This document shows positions 57,501 to 64,000 of a DNA stretch of 64,000 nt, piece by piece. Positions within the stretch are counted from its first letter, which is position 1; each line of letters starts with the position of its first letter. The position numbers were made by a program, and so were the translations under genes. The notes beneath the pieces were generated by a model. It had not been told where the DNA came from. It made no database searches and saw nothing but the letters and a program-made list of their open reading frames with translations. This stretch comes from Macrosoma leucophasiata (Eukaryota; Arthropoda; Insecta; Lepidoptera; Hedylidae). The DNA is taken from assembly GCA_036365455.1 (NCBI GenBank), contig JAWQUS010000016.1, positions 15,833,001 through 15,897,000 on the forward strand, written 5' to 3'.

Positions 57501-58037
57501 TCCATCCTCGCGGACAGGGTTGGTCGACGACCGCTGCTCGTGTACTCGTATCTCGGCACTGGCATATCTCTCGCTCTGGTTGGCTCCTACTTCTTCTTGC
57601 AAGAGATCATCAAGCTAGACAAAGCTACTCTCAGCCCCTTCGCCTTCCTCACTTTGGTCGGCATTATTTCTTCCTGCGTCATCTCGACTATCGGCTACAA
57701 TTCCATAGCTGGCGTCATTATCGCCGAAGTGTTTCCCATGAATGTTAAAGTGGTCGCTATGACATCTCTAAACATATTTGCGGGATTGCTCGGTTTCGCT
57801 CTTCCAAAACTATACCAAGCGATCAAAAATGCGGCTGGACTATGCGGTGTGTTTTGGGTGTTCGCTTCGTTTGCTTTTGGCGGTGCCGTTTTTTCATATT
57901 TCGTTGTACCCGAAACAAGAGGTTTGAGTTTGCGCGAGGTACAAGATACAATGAAGAGTGATTGTAAGGAACAGAACGATGTGAATGATAGATTGGATGA
58001 GGGTGACGAGTTGAAAACGTTAAAATCTAATGCTTAG
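45552..58037 (+). CDS. Sugar porter (Tret1-like), copy 2
   Basis: Eight coding exons: 45552-45594, 47059-47156, 48455-48589, 50664-50747, 52424-52693, 53970-54090, 55771-55905, 57490-58037. All joins are in frame, giving 477 residues. An acceptor ('tttttttacag') just before the ATG implies an upstream non-coding exon. Landmarks are 'TSDWFGRRGTILA' after helix 2, 'WIPESPYYYL' after helix 6, 'LADRVGRRPLLVY' in the 8-9 loop and 'VPETRGLSLREV' at the C-terminus. Exons 2, 3, 4 and 6 have the same lengths as in copy 1 and every intron phase matches. Helix 7 reads 'LMLSGIGTTKQFLG' and lacks the conserved QQxSG glutamines, so sugar specificity or activity may differ. Expected plasma-membrane uniporter; substrate not predictable. 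Confidence 0.9.
46240..46745. mobile_element. MITE with about 100-bp imperfect inverted repeats
   Basis: 'agcgcgtcagattaacatat' on the left pairs with 'atatcttaatctgacgcgct' on the right, and flanking parts ('ggggagccc' / 'gggctcatcccc') also pair. The overlapping short open frame is not a gene. In intron 1 of transporter 2. Confidence 0.7.
47225..47470 (+). mobile_element. LINE 3'-end fragment (AYPVRDLA family)
   Basis: Encodes a short stretch 'IMMNVEEAREVCQDRNIERF' then 'AYPVRDLA', resembling the C-terminus of a lepidopteran endonuclease-reverse transcriptase. Shared with 58558 and 7181. Confidence 0.65.
47800..48062 (-). mobile_element. Retroposon copy (GGTAGAGCTCC family), diverged
   Basis: 'gacgactgcagcctac', 'gccatacattaccatctaa', 'ggtaatgcggtggtgcctat' in family order. 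Confidence 0.75.
48190..48400. repeat. Dispersed repeat (CAGTCACAGTCAGTAATTCG family), copy 2
   Basis: 'cagtcacagtcagtaattcg' and 'ccaagaaaatgaaat' as in 59190-59490, with which it agrees best. Confidence 0.7.
48664..48980 (+). mobile_element. RTE-type LINE RT C-terminal fragment, decayed
   Basis: 'SLAMRLIRRIEITKRTMEGA', 'FGVSLRDRI' and, after a deletion, 'RWGRRVFKWRTGRRSVGR' match the copy at 26324 in the opposite orientation. In intron 3 of transporter 2. Confidence 0.8.
49312..50282 (+). mobile_element. Helitron-like element with a second copy nested in reverse
   Basis: A 5' end 'tcttaatatatataaatctc' at about 49312 is answered by its exact inverse near 50236. About 120 bp (49312-49437 and 50113-50238) form a near-perfect inverted repeat. 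CTAGT-type ends occur at 50050-50054 on the - strand and at 50278-50282 on the + strand. The simplest reading is a + strand Helitron with a roughly 190-bp - strand relative (50050-50238) inside it. Confidence 0.65.
49875..50052. repeat. 89-bp tandem duplication
   Basis: 'acaaataccatctgtgtgaa' recurs exactly 89 bases later (49875 and 49964), and the two units are identical by eye through 'ttactataatgtaa'. It ends where the nested Helitron begins. Confidence 0.9.
50343..50636 (+). mobile_element. tRNA-derived SINE with 18-bp target duplication next to exon 4
   Basis: The head has 'tagtggtagcaggccact' and the B box 'gggttcgatgcccgg'. The body has 'ttttccattttctggaag' and 'gttcgccacctgttacat', and it ends in a short T-run. 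'aattatggtacaattcaa' occurs exactly at 50325-50342 and 50637-50654. The right copy ends 9 bases before exon 4 of transporter 2. Confidence 0.92.
50895..51235 (+). mobile_element. SINE/LINE-end repeat (CCACTGCTGGGCACG family)
   Basis: 'tcccactgctgggcacgag', 'gctccaatgcggattggtgg', 'aggtttaacgactgct' and 'accgacggcttaacgtgccc'. It is the uninterrupted relative of 33737-34710. Confidence 0.8.
51271..51328. repeat. Perfect palindrome, 28-bp arms, 2-base loop
   Basis: Arms 51271-51298 and 51301-51328 around 'ca', in intron 4 of transporter 2. Confidence 0.95.
51494..52386 (+). mobile_element. Non-autonomous Helitron of about 890 bp
   Basis: It starts 'tctatataaataaaaacaat', has the 'cgagaacggctggaccgatt' segment common to lepidopteran Helitrons, and ends 'cgggtcgggtcgctaa' followed by T (CTRR-T rule). 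The end lies 38 bases before exon 5 of transporter 2. Confidence 0.7.
53636..53935 (+). mobile_element. tRNA-derived SINE, second copy of the 50343 family
   Basis: 'tagtggtagcaggccacta', 'gggttcgattcccgg', 'ttttccattttatggaag', 'cgccacctgttacat' and 'ccaaaaacgtaaccgg' in the same order. It ends about 30 bases before exon 6. Target duplication not evident. The preceding 53090-53600 holds repeat debris with 'cgttacg' words. Confidence 0.85.
54555..55165 (-). repeat. Long inverted repeat, left arm (intron 6 of transporter 2)
   Basis: Its reverse complement matches 56485-57050 in the same order: 'gttatcgattctgaac', 'taattaattttg', 'tttgtattgact', 'gcattttat', 'cactcgctagtaataa'. By eye the arms are moderately diverged. 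Confidence 0.78.
55343..55632. mobile_element. 290-bp MITE, termini CATAGAGC, 8-bp target duplication
   Basis: 'catagagc' at the left and 'gcgctatg' at the right, with 'ctaccaac' duplicated at 55335-55342 and 55633-55640. The right arm 'gccgcggccggtggcccgtg' is as in 37254-37565. hAT-like by duplication size. Confidence 0.85.
56003..56340 (-). mobile_element. Two partial retroposon copies (GGTAGAGCTCC family)
   Basis: Fragments at 56003-56150 and 56150-56340 both carry 'gcagttcacatg' and 'gcctata' words; both are truncated. Confidence 0.6.
56485..57050 (+). repeat. Long inverted repeat, right arm (intron 7 of transporter 2)
   Basis: Partner of 54555-55165, with exon 7 (55771-55905) between the arms. 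A third partial copy lies at 60950-61085. Confidence 0.78.
57068..57354 (-). mobile_element. Retroposon copy (GGTAGAGCTCC family)
   Basis: Well-preserved full copy, T-run at left to 'ctggagctctaccacca' at right. In intron 7 of transporter 2. Confidence 0.88.
57374..57475 (-). mobile_element. Helitron 5' fragment next to exon 8
   Basis: On the - strand it begins 'tcttaatatacaaaaattac' and continues 'gtttgtccgcgatgga', a relative of the element at 50050-50238. It ends about 15 bases before exon 8. Confidence 0.6.
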
Positions 58038-58434
58038 ACATTTAGGGCTTTACAAGCATTGTTATGACAGTGCTTATTTTTTATTTACTCTAAGCGCAAA
58101 ATACCAAATATAATATTTTTGGATATTGTTTTTCACTATGTTGTTAAGGCTGACTTAAGTTTTTTTTCTATATTTAATTAAGAATACAATTGTTAGGATT
58201 AAATTGTTGATGCTACTGAAAATTGACAAAAGACAAGTTCCATGTTGGGCCCGCGCCTCGTACACTATATCAAAAGATAGAGAAAAAATCATAGAATCAT
58301 GGAAAAATACTCAAAAAATTATTTGATTAGTTGTTTTTTATCGGTAATATTTATACGGACAACAATATGTTACCAAATTGCTACTATGACATTATTGTTT
58401 TTGAAATATACATACGACTATTAATTGAAGGTAT

Positions 58435-58440
58435 AATAAA
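58435..58440 (+). promoter_or_regulatory. Candidate polyadenylation signal, transporter 2
   Basis: AATAAA about 400 bases after the stop. No closer AATAAA was seen. Confidence 0.4.
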
Positions 58441-58557
58441 CGATTTGAATAGCTGAAAATTATATAGTATTTTATGCTTCTTCTCTCGATGTAGCGTACA
58501 AGGTGTAGGCCCAAGCGCCATACATTTTGGAACGTCTCCTTTTCTTTATTAGGCGTG

Positions 58558-58672
58558 TATGGATGAAGAGAATGATGAAAGTAGATGAGGCACGGGCGTT
58601 GTGTCAGGACCGGGATATCTGGCGCTCTACACTCTCTGCCTACCCCGTTAGGGACCTGGCGATACATATACA
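58558..58672 (+). mobile_element. LINE 3'-end fragment (AYPVRDLA family)
   Basis: Encodes 'MKVDEARALCQDRDIWRSTL' then 'SAYPVRDLA'. Shared with 47225-47470. Confidence 0.65.
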
Positions 58673-59189
58673 TGATACGACCCGAAGATACATACATATA
58701 AATAAGTCAATATCGGAAAGATAATTTATAATAAGACTGAACTGAAAAAGCTATAATCGAAATTGTCTCAACGAAAAGCTTGAACATTATTATTTTAAGC
58801 AATATTTCCAAAACATTTAGCAGAAGTACTTTTTTAACTAAAATATTTATAAAAATAATGAAGATAGCTTGTCATTACATTCACAAAGTGACATAATGAC
58901 AAGCATACATACTCAAATGAATCTTCGTGAAATTTAAATGGTGCAATGAAAACGTACTCTTTACAGAAATAAACTAATTGTAATCGAAAAATTGTTATGT
59001 ATTTCTAAGTAATATATATTTTTACTATAAAACTTTATAAATTTCTAATTACAATATTTCTATTGTTATGATTACAAAATAATAAATTTATATTTATGTT
59101 TGACATTAGCTGATAATACGCGTGCCCAATGTAAATGGGATGGAACTTTGGTAACTCGAATAAAAATATTTCGTAATTGTATTTAAAGC

Positions 59190-59490
59190 AGCGTTAAAGT
59201 CAGAGTTAGTCAGTCAGACAATTGTATATTATGTCAGTCAAGAGTCAAATCAGTCACAGTCAGTAATTCGAGTAAAGTTACCACAACATTTACAATGAAG
59301 ATTTGGGGGCAACCTGAAAGGCCGTGTTTTCGAACTGTTCTTCTATTTCACTATACGCGGGAACTGTTATGAACCTATATCGAACAAAATGCCACCAACT
59401 TATAAAATAACTCAAAATTCACCAAGAAAATGAAATTAAATATGAGCACCACACGCCTCTTTCAAGTTTTGGCGGGACCAAAACTCCTCA
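59190..59490. repeat. Dispersed repeat (CAGTCACAGTCAGTAATTCG family), copy 3
   Basis: 'cagtcacagtcagtaattcg', 'aaatgccaccaacttataa', 'accaagaaaatgaaatta' as in 42470 and 48190. Confidence 0.7.
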
Positions 59491-59814
59491 TACGAGCTTT
59501 GTCGCAAGTTTAGATTGGCGATAGTCTCAATTGCAAAAGATTAAAATATTTCATTCTGATCTCACGCAGATAAATGAGATACCTCGGTGGTAAAACTCTC
59601 TATGTCTCTTAGTTTAGATAAGATAATAATTTAAAAAATAAAATAGTGAATAATAGGGTTTGCATACTGTTCGTGCAAATTGTTGACAACTTATCTATAC
59701 TTATAATAAAACTGTAGAAGTGTAAATTCTGTACATTAAAAATATTGAAAAAATAAATACCAGGGGATGTTGGGTACTAGATCGATACCAAACCCAAATA
59801 TTTGATTAGAAATT

Positions 59815-59842
59815 TTTTGTCTGTCTGTCTGTCTGTTTGTTC
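59815..59842. repeat. (GTCT)n microsatellite
   Basis: Short GTCT tract; similar tracts at 60199-60233 and 60566-60600 lie in the same kind of decayed repeat. Confidence 0.85.
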
Positions 59843-60198
59843 AAGCATCACAGAAAAACTACCAGTCCGATTACAATTAAACTTGGTATGATGATACTTT
59901 AACCTTTGGCGCACAACACTGGGTACTTTTTATCCCGGAAAAATGTCTGTTTGTCTGTGTGTTTGGGCACGCTAATATCAGAAACGGCCTATTCGATTTG
60001 CAGTTTTCACTAATATTTTATGTTAAGTTTCACTTAACATTTTGTGTTTGTTTCATGTGAATCGGTTCAGAAATAAAATAGTTATGTCAATTTAAAGAAT
60101 CATATCGAATATTTTTGAGCTATTCTGTATCTTAGTTCTTTCGTTAGGGGGTTTCGTACCTAAAAGGTGAAAACGGAACCTATGGATTACTAATCCTC

Positions 60199-60233
60199 CG
60201 CTGTCTGTCTGTCTGTCTGTCTGTCCGTCCCTT
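60199..60233. repeat. (TGTC)n microsatellite
   Basis: About seven tetranucleotide units, imperfect at the right. Confidence 0.9.
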
Positions 60234-60398
60234 TGTCTGCCACCAGACTGTATCTCATAAATAGTGATAGCTAGAAAGCTAACATTTTCACAAATTATGT
60301 ATTTCTGATACCGCTATAAAGATAAAATTAATTACTAAGAATAAGAAAATGAAAATGTTAAGGGGTCCAAAGTTTTAGATCTTATGTGATATATCATA

Positions 60399-60439
60399 GA
60401 AGGTATAAATACGCTGAGTGTCAGCGTATTTATACCTTC
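60399..60439. repeat. Perfect palindrome, 19-bp arms, 3-base loop
   Basis: Arms 60399-60417 and 60421-60439 around 'gtg'. Confidence 0.92.
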
Positions 60440-60565
60440 CATAATAAATCTATACAAATAAATAAAATTGAAGTGTCTGTTGGTAATATTAAAATAACCG
60501 CTTTTTACTAAATGCATATGTATGTAGACACGGTACATATACCAAAACAACATTTTTTACAATTT

Positions 60566-60942
60566 TTGTCTGTCTGTCTGTATGACTGTCTGTCTGTTTG
60601 GCGAGGCTAATCTTGGGAACGGCTGGACCAATTTTGACAAGACTCACTGGCAGATAGCTGATGTGATAAGGAATAACTTAGGCTACTTTTATCTCCATAC
60701 AAACATACATAGATACCTACATACAAATAAGTAGAATTTGAGTGTCTCCGATTTTGACGGGACTTTCACTGGCAGATAGCTGATGTAAAAAGGAGTAACC
60801 TAGGCTACTTTTATACTAGCTGCGCCCACGACTTCGTCCGGGTAGATAAATCATATTTATATACCGGGATAAATCATTTTTATATACCGGGTAGATGAAT
60901 CATATTTTTTCTCACGTGGACGAAGTCGCGGGCACAGCTAGT
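60566..60942. mobile_element. Decayed Helitron-type sequences with two CTAGT ends
   Basis: 'gggaacggctggaccaattt' and 'gacgggactttcactggcag' are internal words of this class. Ends are 'actagctgcgcccacgactt' (60815, - strand) and 'gtcgcgggcacagctagt' (60942, + strand). Confidence 0.5.
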
Positions 60943-61089
60943 TTCATAAATAAAAAATATTAAATACATAGACATGTAATTTCAGTTCATGTATTATGAT
61001 TATACCTAACTCTATTTCCTAATCGGGGTGTTTGAGAGTGTGCGTTATTCCCGTTACACGTTGTATATCGCTAACAGAGATTAAACACA

Positions 61090-62750
61090 ACAAAAAGTGA
61101 TCAGTAGGTTTAGCTATGTTTAAAAATTTGCGCTTGAACGCTAAACGAATGATTTTTGTATTTTTGTATGAAATATATCACTATTTTATTATAAGATATT
61201 AGATATTTTAAAATAAATCTGATTGTTTTTTTTTCCTTCCTATCCTACCATTTCTTTAACGCGTTAAGTACATTCAAAGCATGATCAGGGGGCCGACCGC
61301 CTAACTCAAATATATTTCGTTTGTACCACCTAACTTTTTCCTGGAAGTGTTTTCGTCCGCAGGTATATACATACTAAAGAACAAAATGTTTTAATAGGCT
61401 GTACGAAACGAACAAGATAACGTCCTAAACGAATACGCCTATTTAAACTTTTCCTCTGAAGTAACTTATAGGTACCTGCGGATGAAAACAATTCCAGGCA
61501 AAATTTAGGCGGTAGAACTGACAGGATGGCGCCATAATCGAAAGCATCACGAAAACATTCCTATTTGGTAATAAAAATATTTTCAACATCGCATCAGAAA
61601 ATGTTTTTTAGGTTCTCAAAGTAATAATTCAAACCTGTTACACTTACCTGTTTTTTTTGCTTTATTTTGTGCAAATATTGGCATGATCCATTATTACAAT
61701 ACAACTGTTTACAAGTCGTAGATATCGTTTAAATATAGGAACAAATCAGTCCAAACACACATTAGTACAGTTAGGTATAGACCGAAGTTTATAAACCTAA
61801 ACTATCGAAATAATGTCAGGATAGGTTAATTTTAATTTACATACCGAAATAAAATATGTACCTATTCTAAAACAAGTCGCCGCTCCATCTAAAACTAAAA
61901 GTTAGATGTGTTATAATGTGACTACAGGGTGTAATTTAGAGTGGCGTGTGATATTATTTTACATTCCCGCCATTATTAGTTTTGTTAGTCTCACTTAGAC
62001 TTGATGACCGCAGGATAACTACATATTTTGGAGCAAACGTTATTATGTCAAGTAATATCAATCTTTCTCCACACTACTCTACAATGAATATTAATATATA
62101 CGAACGTACCTACTATCTTACCTAAATTCGTACAGTCTTATAGGTACAACGTGTAAATGAAGAAGTAATATTTCAGGGTATTTAATTTACATCGTAGGTA
62201 TCCACAATCAAATGGCAAACTATCGACATCCACACCGCTTTATTTATTTTCCATACAATTTTTATTTATTAGAAAAAAAATGTTTTATTGTGAAAAAATT
62301 GTTGAGAAAAAGTCTAAAGACTTGCAGAGAAGGATGGCAGTTTCTGTAGGTATTCGATCAGACATATGCGCAACATAACACCAACTTAAGAATATTGATG
62401 ACTGAGACGCGCCAAGGGATGAGAGGATGACAGCCCTCAAACTTGATCGATAGCTTGTTAATTACGATTCTCTGATGATGTAAACAGTTATGTTAGTTGT
62501 TGATGTCAGTTGTATTATAATAGGTACAGGTCGGGATTTCAGGTTTACTACGCTGAAATAGGACTACATACTAGTACCTTCCTTATACGACTACAAATAT
62601 GTAATCATGAATGAAGGTATATAAACAATGCTATTAGTATTAGTACATAATAATACTTGTTCGGAAATTGTTGGTGTAAATTCAAAACTGACGATTAGTG
62701 ACGATGTCTCATTTTTGGAAATACTTAGTTCGACACTTATTATAAGTGGT
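61090..62750. other. Intergenic, nothing recognised
   Basis: No exon, element boundary or RNA gene seen. A 35-base block at 62199-62233 is identical to 46043-46077. Confidence 0.5.
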
Positions 62751-62796
62751 TAAATGCATATATTTTTCCTCCATATTATTTTGCGTAAATCCAATT

Positions 62797-62936
62797 CCAA
62801 TTATAATTCACAGCCCCTTCGTAGCACAGTGACACAACTCAGGAAATTGATAGCGCTTGCGGCGTATGCGAATTGCCTCGTGCTGGTCGGTGCGTTTATA
62901 TTGGGTCAAAGCGTATTGACGGAAATCCCAGCTTGA
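62797..62936 (+). other. Short open stretch with a hydrophobic segment, possible exon relic
   Basis: It encodes 'VTQLRKLIALAAYANCLVLV' and 'GAFILGQSVLTEIPA' before a stop. The basic-then-hydrophobic pattern recalls the first helix of sugar porters, but no donor site follows and the resemblance is weak. Confidence 0.2.
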
Positions 62937-62959
62937 CTATATTCAACCGGCCAAACACA

Positions 62960-63130
62960 TTACTTGACTGTTCCGATATACCCACACTCAGACCACTACG
63001 ACAGTGCTGTACCAACATTTTATTTTAAACGTAAAACGTTGCACGTCGAGCTTAAGGAAGAGACAATCGGCTAGTCTCGACTTCCTAGAGCGTTATCTCT
63101 GCTGCACACTGCCTACGTAAGCACTGGTAG
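62960..63130. repeat. Dispersed repeat shared (inverted) with 32430-32500
   Basis: 'gcacactgcctacgtaagca' and 'agcgttatctct' occur here and, in reverse, in the intron before eIF3d exon 10. Confidence 0.65.
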
Positions 63131-63235
63131 TCACACTTGTTGGATACTGTATACCTATTGTGCCTTTTTTTAATGTAATGCAAGTGGCAAACAACATGCA
63201 GTTCTATTTTTAAAGAAAAATGGAAAGAAAAATTT

Positions 63236-63310
63236 GACTTCAGGCGAGACTCGAACTCGCGACCTACTGGGAATCTAGTCCAGCCGCTCTTCCAATTGAG
63301 CTACTGAAGC
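63236..63310 (-). tRNA. tRNA-like gene (fold-back left arm)
   Basis: Same cloverleaf as the 2518-2592 copy, but with GCTTCAG at the 5' end, giving a G-T first pair. T and D stems are intact and a T-run lies downstream on the - strand. Confidence 0.55.
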
Positions 63311-63836
63311 CCTGCCCGATTTGTCAAATCTTTCCTTCACATCTATTGCATTGCTTTATGGTAGCAGCAGCGCCATCTATTACCAACTATGCTAGTTAGG
63401 CAACCGATATAATAGACTTTTCAGTTTATTGAATATCGTAAAGAAGTCGCTTTTACCCTTAATAATTGTTTTATATTATTTCGCATTAACACATGCTTGT
63501 GAAATATATTTTATTTTTAAAGAAAAATGGAAAGAAAAATTTGACTTCAGGCGAGACTCGAACTCGCGACCTACTGGGAATCTAGAAAATCTCTGAATCT
63601 CTGGGAATTTTTCTTTCCATTTTTCTTTAAAAATAAAATATATTTCACAAGCATGTGTTAATGCGAAATAATATAAAACAATTATTAAGGGTAAAAGCGA
63701 CTTCTTTACGATATTCAATAAACTGAAAAGTCTATTATATCGGTTGCCTAACTAGCATAGTTGGTAATAGATGGCGCTGCTGCTACCATAAAGCAATGCA
63801 ATAGATGTGAAGGAAAGATTTGACAAATCGGGCAGG

Positions 63837-63911
63837 GCTTCAGTAGCTCAATTGGAAGAGCGGCTGGACTAGATTCCCAGTAGGTCGCGAGTTCGAGTCT
63901 CGCCTGAAGTC
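63837..63911 (+). tRNA. tRNA-like gene (fold-back right arm)
   Basis: Mirror copy of 63236-63310, with the same sequence in the opposite orientation and TTTTT just downstream. Confidence 0.55.
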
Positions 63912-64000
63912 AAATTTTTCTTTCCATTTTTCTTTAAAAATAAAATATATTTCACAAGCATGTGTTAATGCGAAATAATATAAAACAACATGCAGTTCAC

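Larger units (their letters stand above)
63205..63982. repeat. 778-bp fold-back element with two tRNA-like genes and a 16-bp target duplication
   Basis: The left arm (63207-63541) and right arm (63609-63942) are near-perfect reverse complements of about 335 bp. Each carries one complete tRNA-like gene and the 'gttgcctaactagcat' to 'gtgttaatgcg' unit. The 67-base centre holds a truncated third tRNA-like end and 'aaaatctctgaatctctggg'. 'aaacaacatgcagttc' occurs at 63189-63204 and 63983-63998. The element begins like the mini copy at 21528 ('tttttaaagaaaaatgg') and ends like it ('gcgaaataatataaaac'). Confidence 0.9.
63172..64000 (-). mobile_element. Retroposon (GGTAGAGCTCC family) interrupted by the fold-back element
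   Basis: 'gtaatgcaagtggcaaacaa' starts the copy at 63175, and 'catgcagttcac' resumes after the insertion at the window end. The remainder lies beyond the window. Confidence 0.8.

Overview
The window is animal nuclear DNA, most likely from a moth or butterfly (Lepidoptera). It has short exons with GT-AG introns, polyadenylation signals, and a dense, layered population of insect transposable elements: non-autonomous Helitrons ending in CTAGT, RTE-type LINE fragments, tRNA-derived SINEs, hAT- and Harbinger-like MITEs, a Tc1-like element, a DIRS-like element and a BEL/Pao remnant. The lepidopteran assignment is inference from the repeat types and gene set.

Four host loci can be read with confidence. 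Gemin6 (two coding exons, + strand, 17993-19265) encodes the Sm-fold partner of Gemin7 in the SMN complex. Two paralogous sugar-porter (trehalose-transporter-like) genes lie on the + strand at 21277-29842 and 45552-58037. Each has eight coding exons with the same intron phases and nearly the same exon lengths, so they arose by gene duplication. Between them, on the - strand, lies the ten-exon gene for translation initiation factor eIF3d (40952 down to 31850). Reading frames join without a break across every intron modelled. One further clean exon-like block (19671-19804) is unassigned.

Region by region. 1-3925: a BEL/Pao retrotransposon remnant on the - strand, split by a tandem array of a 307-bp unit carrying a tRNA-like gene. 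3926-12184: mostly AT-rich intergenic repeat debris, one tRNA-Leu-like gene and a dead Tc1-like element with very long inverted repeats. 12185-17131: an almost complete DIRS-like element (gag, RT/RNase H/methyltransferase-like region, tyrosine recombinase) with inverted termini and an internal complementary region. 17132-21276: Gemin6 and retroposon fragments. 21277-29842: transporter 1. 29843-31849: two non-autonomous DNA transposons. 31850-40952: eIF3d, its introns loaded with MITEs. 40953-45551: repeats. 45552-58037: transporter 2, whose introns carry SINEs, Helitrons and a long inverted repeat flanking exon 7. 58038-64000: repeats, ending in a 778-bp fold-back element with a 16-bp target-site duplication.

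The most unusual structure is this tRNA-bearing repeat family. It occurs as a tandem array (2.3-3.2 kb), as a near-perfect inverted dimer with a 16-bp duplication (63.2-64.0 kb) and as a 147-bp mini fold-back with a 13-bp duplication (21.5 kb). The long, variable target duplications resemble retroposition, while the inverted and tandem unit architecture does not fit an ordinary SINE.
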